From Lentzea albida (lineage in GTDB: Bacteria > Actinomycetota > Actinomycetes > Mycobacteriales > Pseudonocardiaceae), in contig NZ_FOFV01000020.1 in NCBI RefSeq assembly GCF_900111005.1, positions 1 to 64,000 on the forward strand: a DNA stretch of 64,000 bases. The letters are read 5' to 3'. This document shows positions 63,279-64,000 of this stretch, in pieces. Position 1 is the first letter of the stretch. The number at the start of each line of letters is the position of its first letter. A model generated the notes under the pieces. That model was given only the letters and a program-made list of their open reading frames with translations. It was not told the origin of the DNA and searched no databases. A program made the translations under genes and the position numbers.

Positions 63279-64000
63279 GCCACGGCGTGCAGGGATACAA
63301 CCCGCGCACCGGTGAGCCGTACGGCGAACCGGTTGCGAAGACCCCCGACGGCGAGGTGGACCGCATCGCCTCGGCCGCGGCCACCGCGTTCCCGGCCTGG
63401 TCGGCCGTCGCGGCGGCGGACCGCGCCGTGGTGCTGGAGAAGGTCGCGGACGCGCTCGACGCCGAGTCGGCGTTGCTGATCGAGACGGCCGACAGCGAAA
63501 CAGCTCTGGGCGTGCCGCGGCTGACGACCGAACTGAAGCGCACGACGAACCAGTTGCGGCTGTTCTCCGAGGTGCTGCGCGAGGGCAGCTACGTCGAGGC
63601 CACTTTGGACTCGGCGAACCCGGACATCATCCCGCCGCGGCCGGTGCTCCGTCGCGTTCTCCGTCCACTGGGGACGGTGGCGGTGTTCTCCGCGTCGAAC
63701 TTCCCGTTCGCGTTCTCGGTGGCGGGCGGTGACACGGCCTCCGCGCTCGCGTCCGGCTGTTCCGTTGTGGTGAAGGCACATTCGGCGCACCCGTCGACGT
63801 CGCGCGAGACCGCGCGGGTCGTGGTCGACGCGCTGCGCGAGGCCGGTGCGCCCGAGGGCGTGTTCGGGATCGTGTACGGCACCGAGGCCGGTGTCGCGCT
63901 GGTGAAGCACCCGGCGGTGCGCGCGGTCGGCTTCACCGGCTCGACCGGCGGCGGCCGGGCGTTGTTCGACCTGGCGCAGGGCAGGCCGGACCCGATCCCG
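63275..64000 (+). CDS. 2-oxoglutarate semialdehyde dehydrogenase, partial
   Basis: The first 242 residues of an aldehyde dehydrogenase cut by the right edge of the window. The family signature of alpha-ketoglutaric semialdehyde dehydrogenase (2,5-dioxovalerate dehydrogenase) is seen in FSASNFPFAFSVAGGDTASA, with catalytic Asn, and VVVKAHSAHPSTS, the cofactor-binding Lys. VGFTGSTGGGRALF follows. The catalytic Cys lies beyond the edge. I chose TTG 63275 because AGGAGG lies 7 bases upstream and it overlaps the udh stop (TTGA); GTG 63287 is an alternative. It would make 2-oxoglutarate from the kdgD product. Confidence 0.9.
   Translation, partial: MSHGVQGYNPRTGEPYGEPVAKTPDGEVDRIASAAATAFPAWSAVAAADRAVVLEKVADALDAESALLIETADSETALGVPRLTTELKRTTNQLRLFSEVLREGSYVEATLDSANPDIIPPRPVLRRVLRPLGTVAVFSASNFPFAFSVAGGDTASALASGCSVVVKAHSAHPSTSRETARVVVDALREAGAPEGVFGIVYGTEAGVALVKHPAVRAVGFTGSTGGGRALFDLAQGRPDPIP

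Overview
The window is high-G+C actinobacterial chromosome, most likely from the Pseudonocardiales (a Lentzea- or Saccharothrix-like genome). That placement is inferred from G+C content, gene families and gene order; a 16S or whole-protein search would settle it. The minus strand at the left edge carries the 5' third of a 16S rRNA with its leader and promoter.

Regions: (1) 0.9-4.9 kb: a two-component system, a MarR regulator divergent from an unusually short cytochrome P450 with a palindromic operator cluster between them, and a small SPFH protein. (2) 5.1-21 kb: a core block whose gene order, as I recall it, follows Mycobacterium tuberculosis Rv2682c-Rv2703: dxs, TRAM RNA methyltransferase, APC permease, two TrkA-type proteins, DUF3159, OB-fold protein, alpha/beta hydrolase, DUF3710, dut, DUF3093, DUF4193, cei, suhB, ppgK, sigA. 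(3) 21-25.7 kb: a XylFGH-like sugar ABC operon ending in its own ROK regulator. (4) 25.9-29.7 kb: a methyltransferase, a DEAD/DEAH helicase and a YihY membrane protein. (5) 29.7-43.6 kb: a large accessory locus on the minus strand, made of a 2960-residue secreted RHS/YD-repeat protein with a C-terminal nuclease-like domain, a SUKH/SMI1 immunity-like gene overlapping its 3' end, and a 1501-residue secreted subtilase with a DUF1080-type domain and nine ricin-type repeats overlapping the immunity gene by 4 bases. (6) 43.8-53 kb: core genes again: DUF3039, psuG with a PfkB kinase, DUF3099, a PucR regulator, a methyltransferase, dtd, sigB and a class I fumarase. (7) 53-55 kb: an alpha/beta hydrolase and two paralogous lipoproteins. 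(8) 55-64 kb: a uronate/aldarate catabolic cluster.

How the genes work together: the right-hand cluster encodes a coherent oxidative hexuronate pathway. Uronate dehydrogenase, a glucarate-dehydratase-type enolase, 5-dehydro-4-deoxyglucarate dehydratase and 2-oxoglutarate semialdehyde dehydrogenase (cut by the window edge) would convert uronate to 2-oxoglutarate. They sit with a sugar ABC importer, an IclR regulator and one protein of unknown role. The RHS locus looks like a polymorphic toxin-immunity unit with an unusual co-encoded protease, inserted into the otherwise conserved sigA-sigB neighbourhood.

Many core genes have a TANNNT -10 box 6-8 bases before the start codon and no Shine-Dalgarno sequence, suggesting leaderless mRNAs. 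The clearest case is a 24-bp dut/DUF3093 divergent promoter in which two outward -10 boxes share the same TA. The sigB upstream region carries a good ECF-type promoter match.
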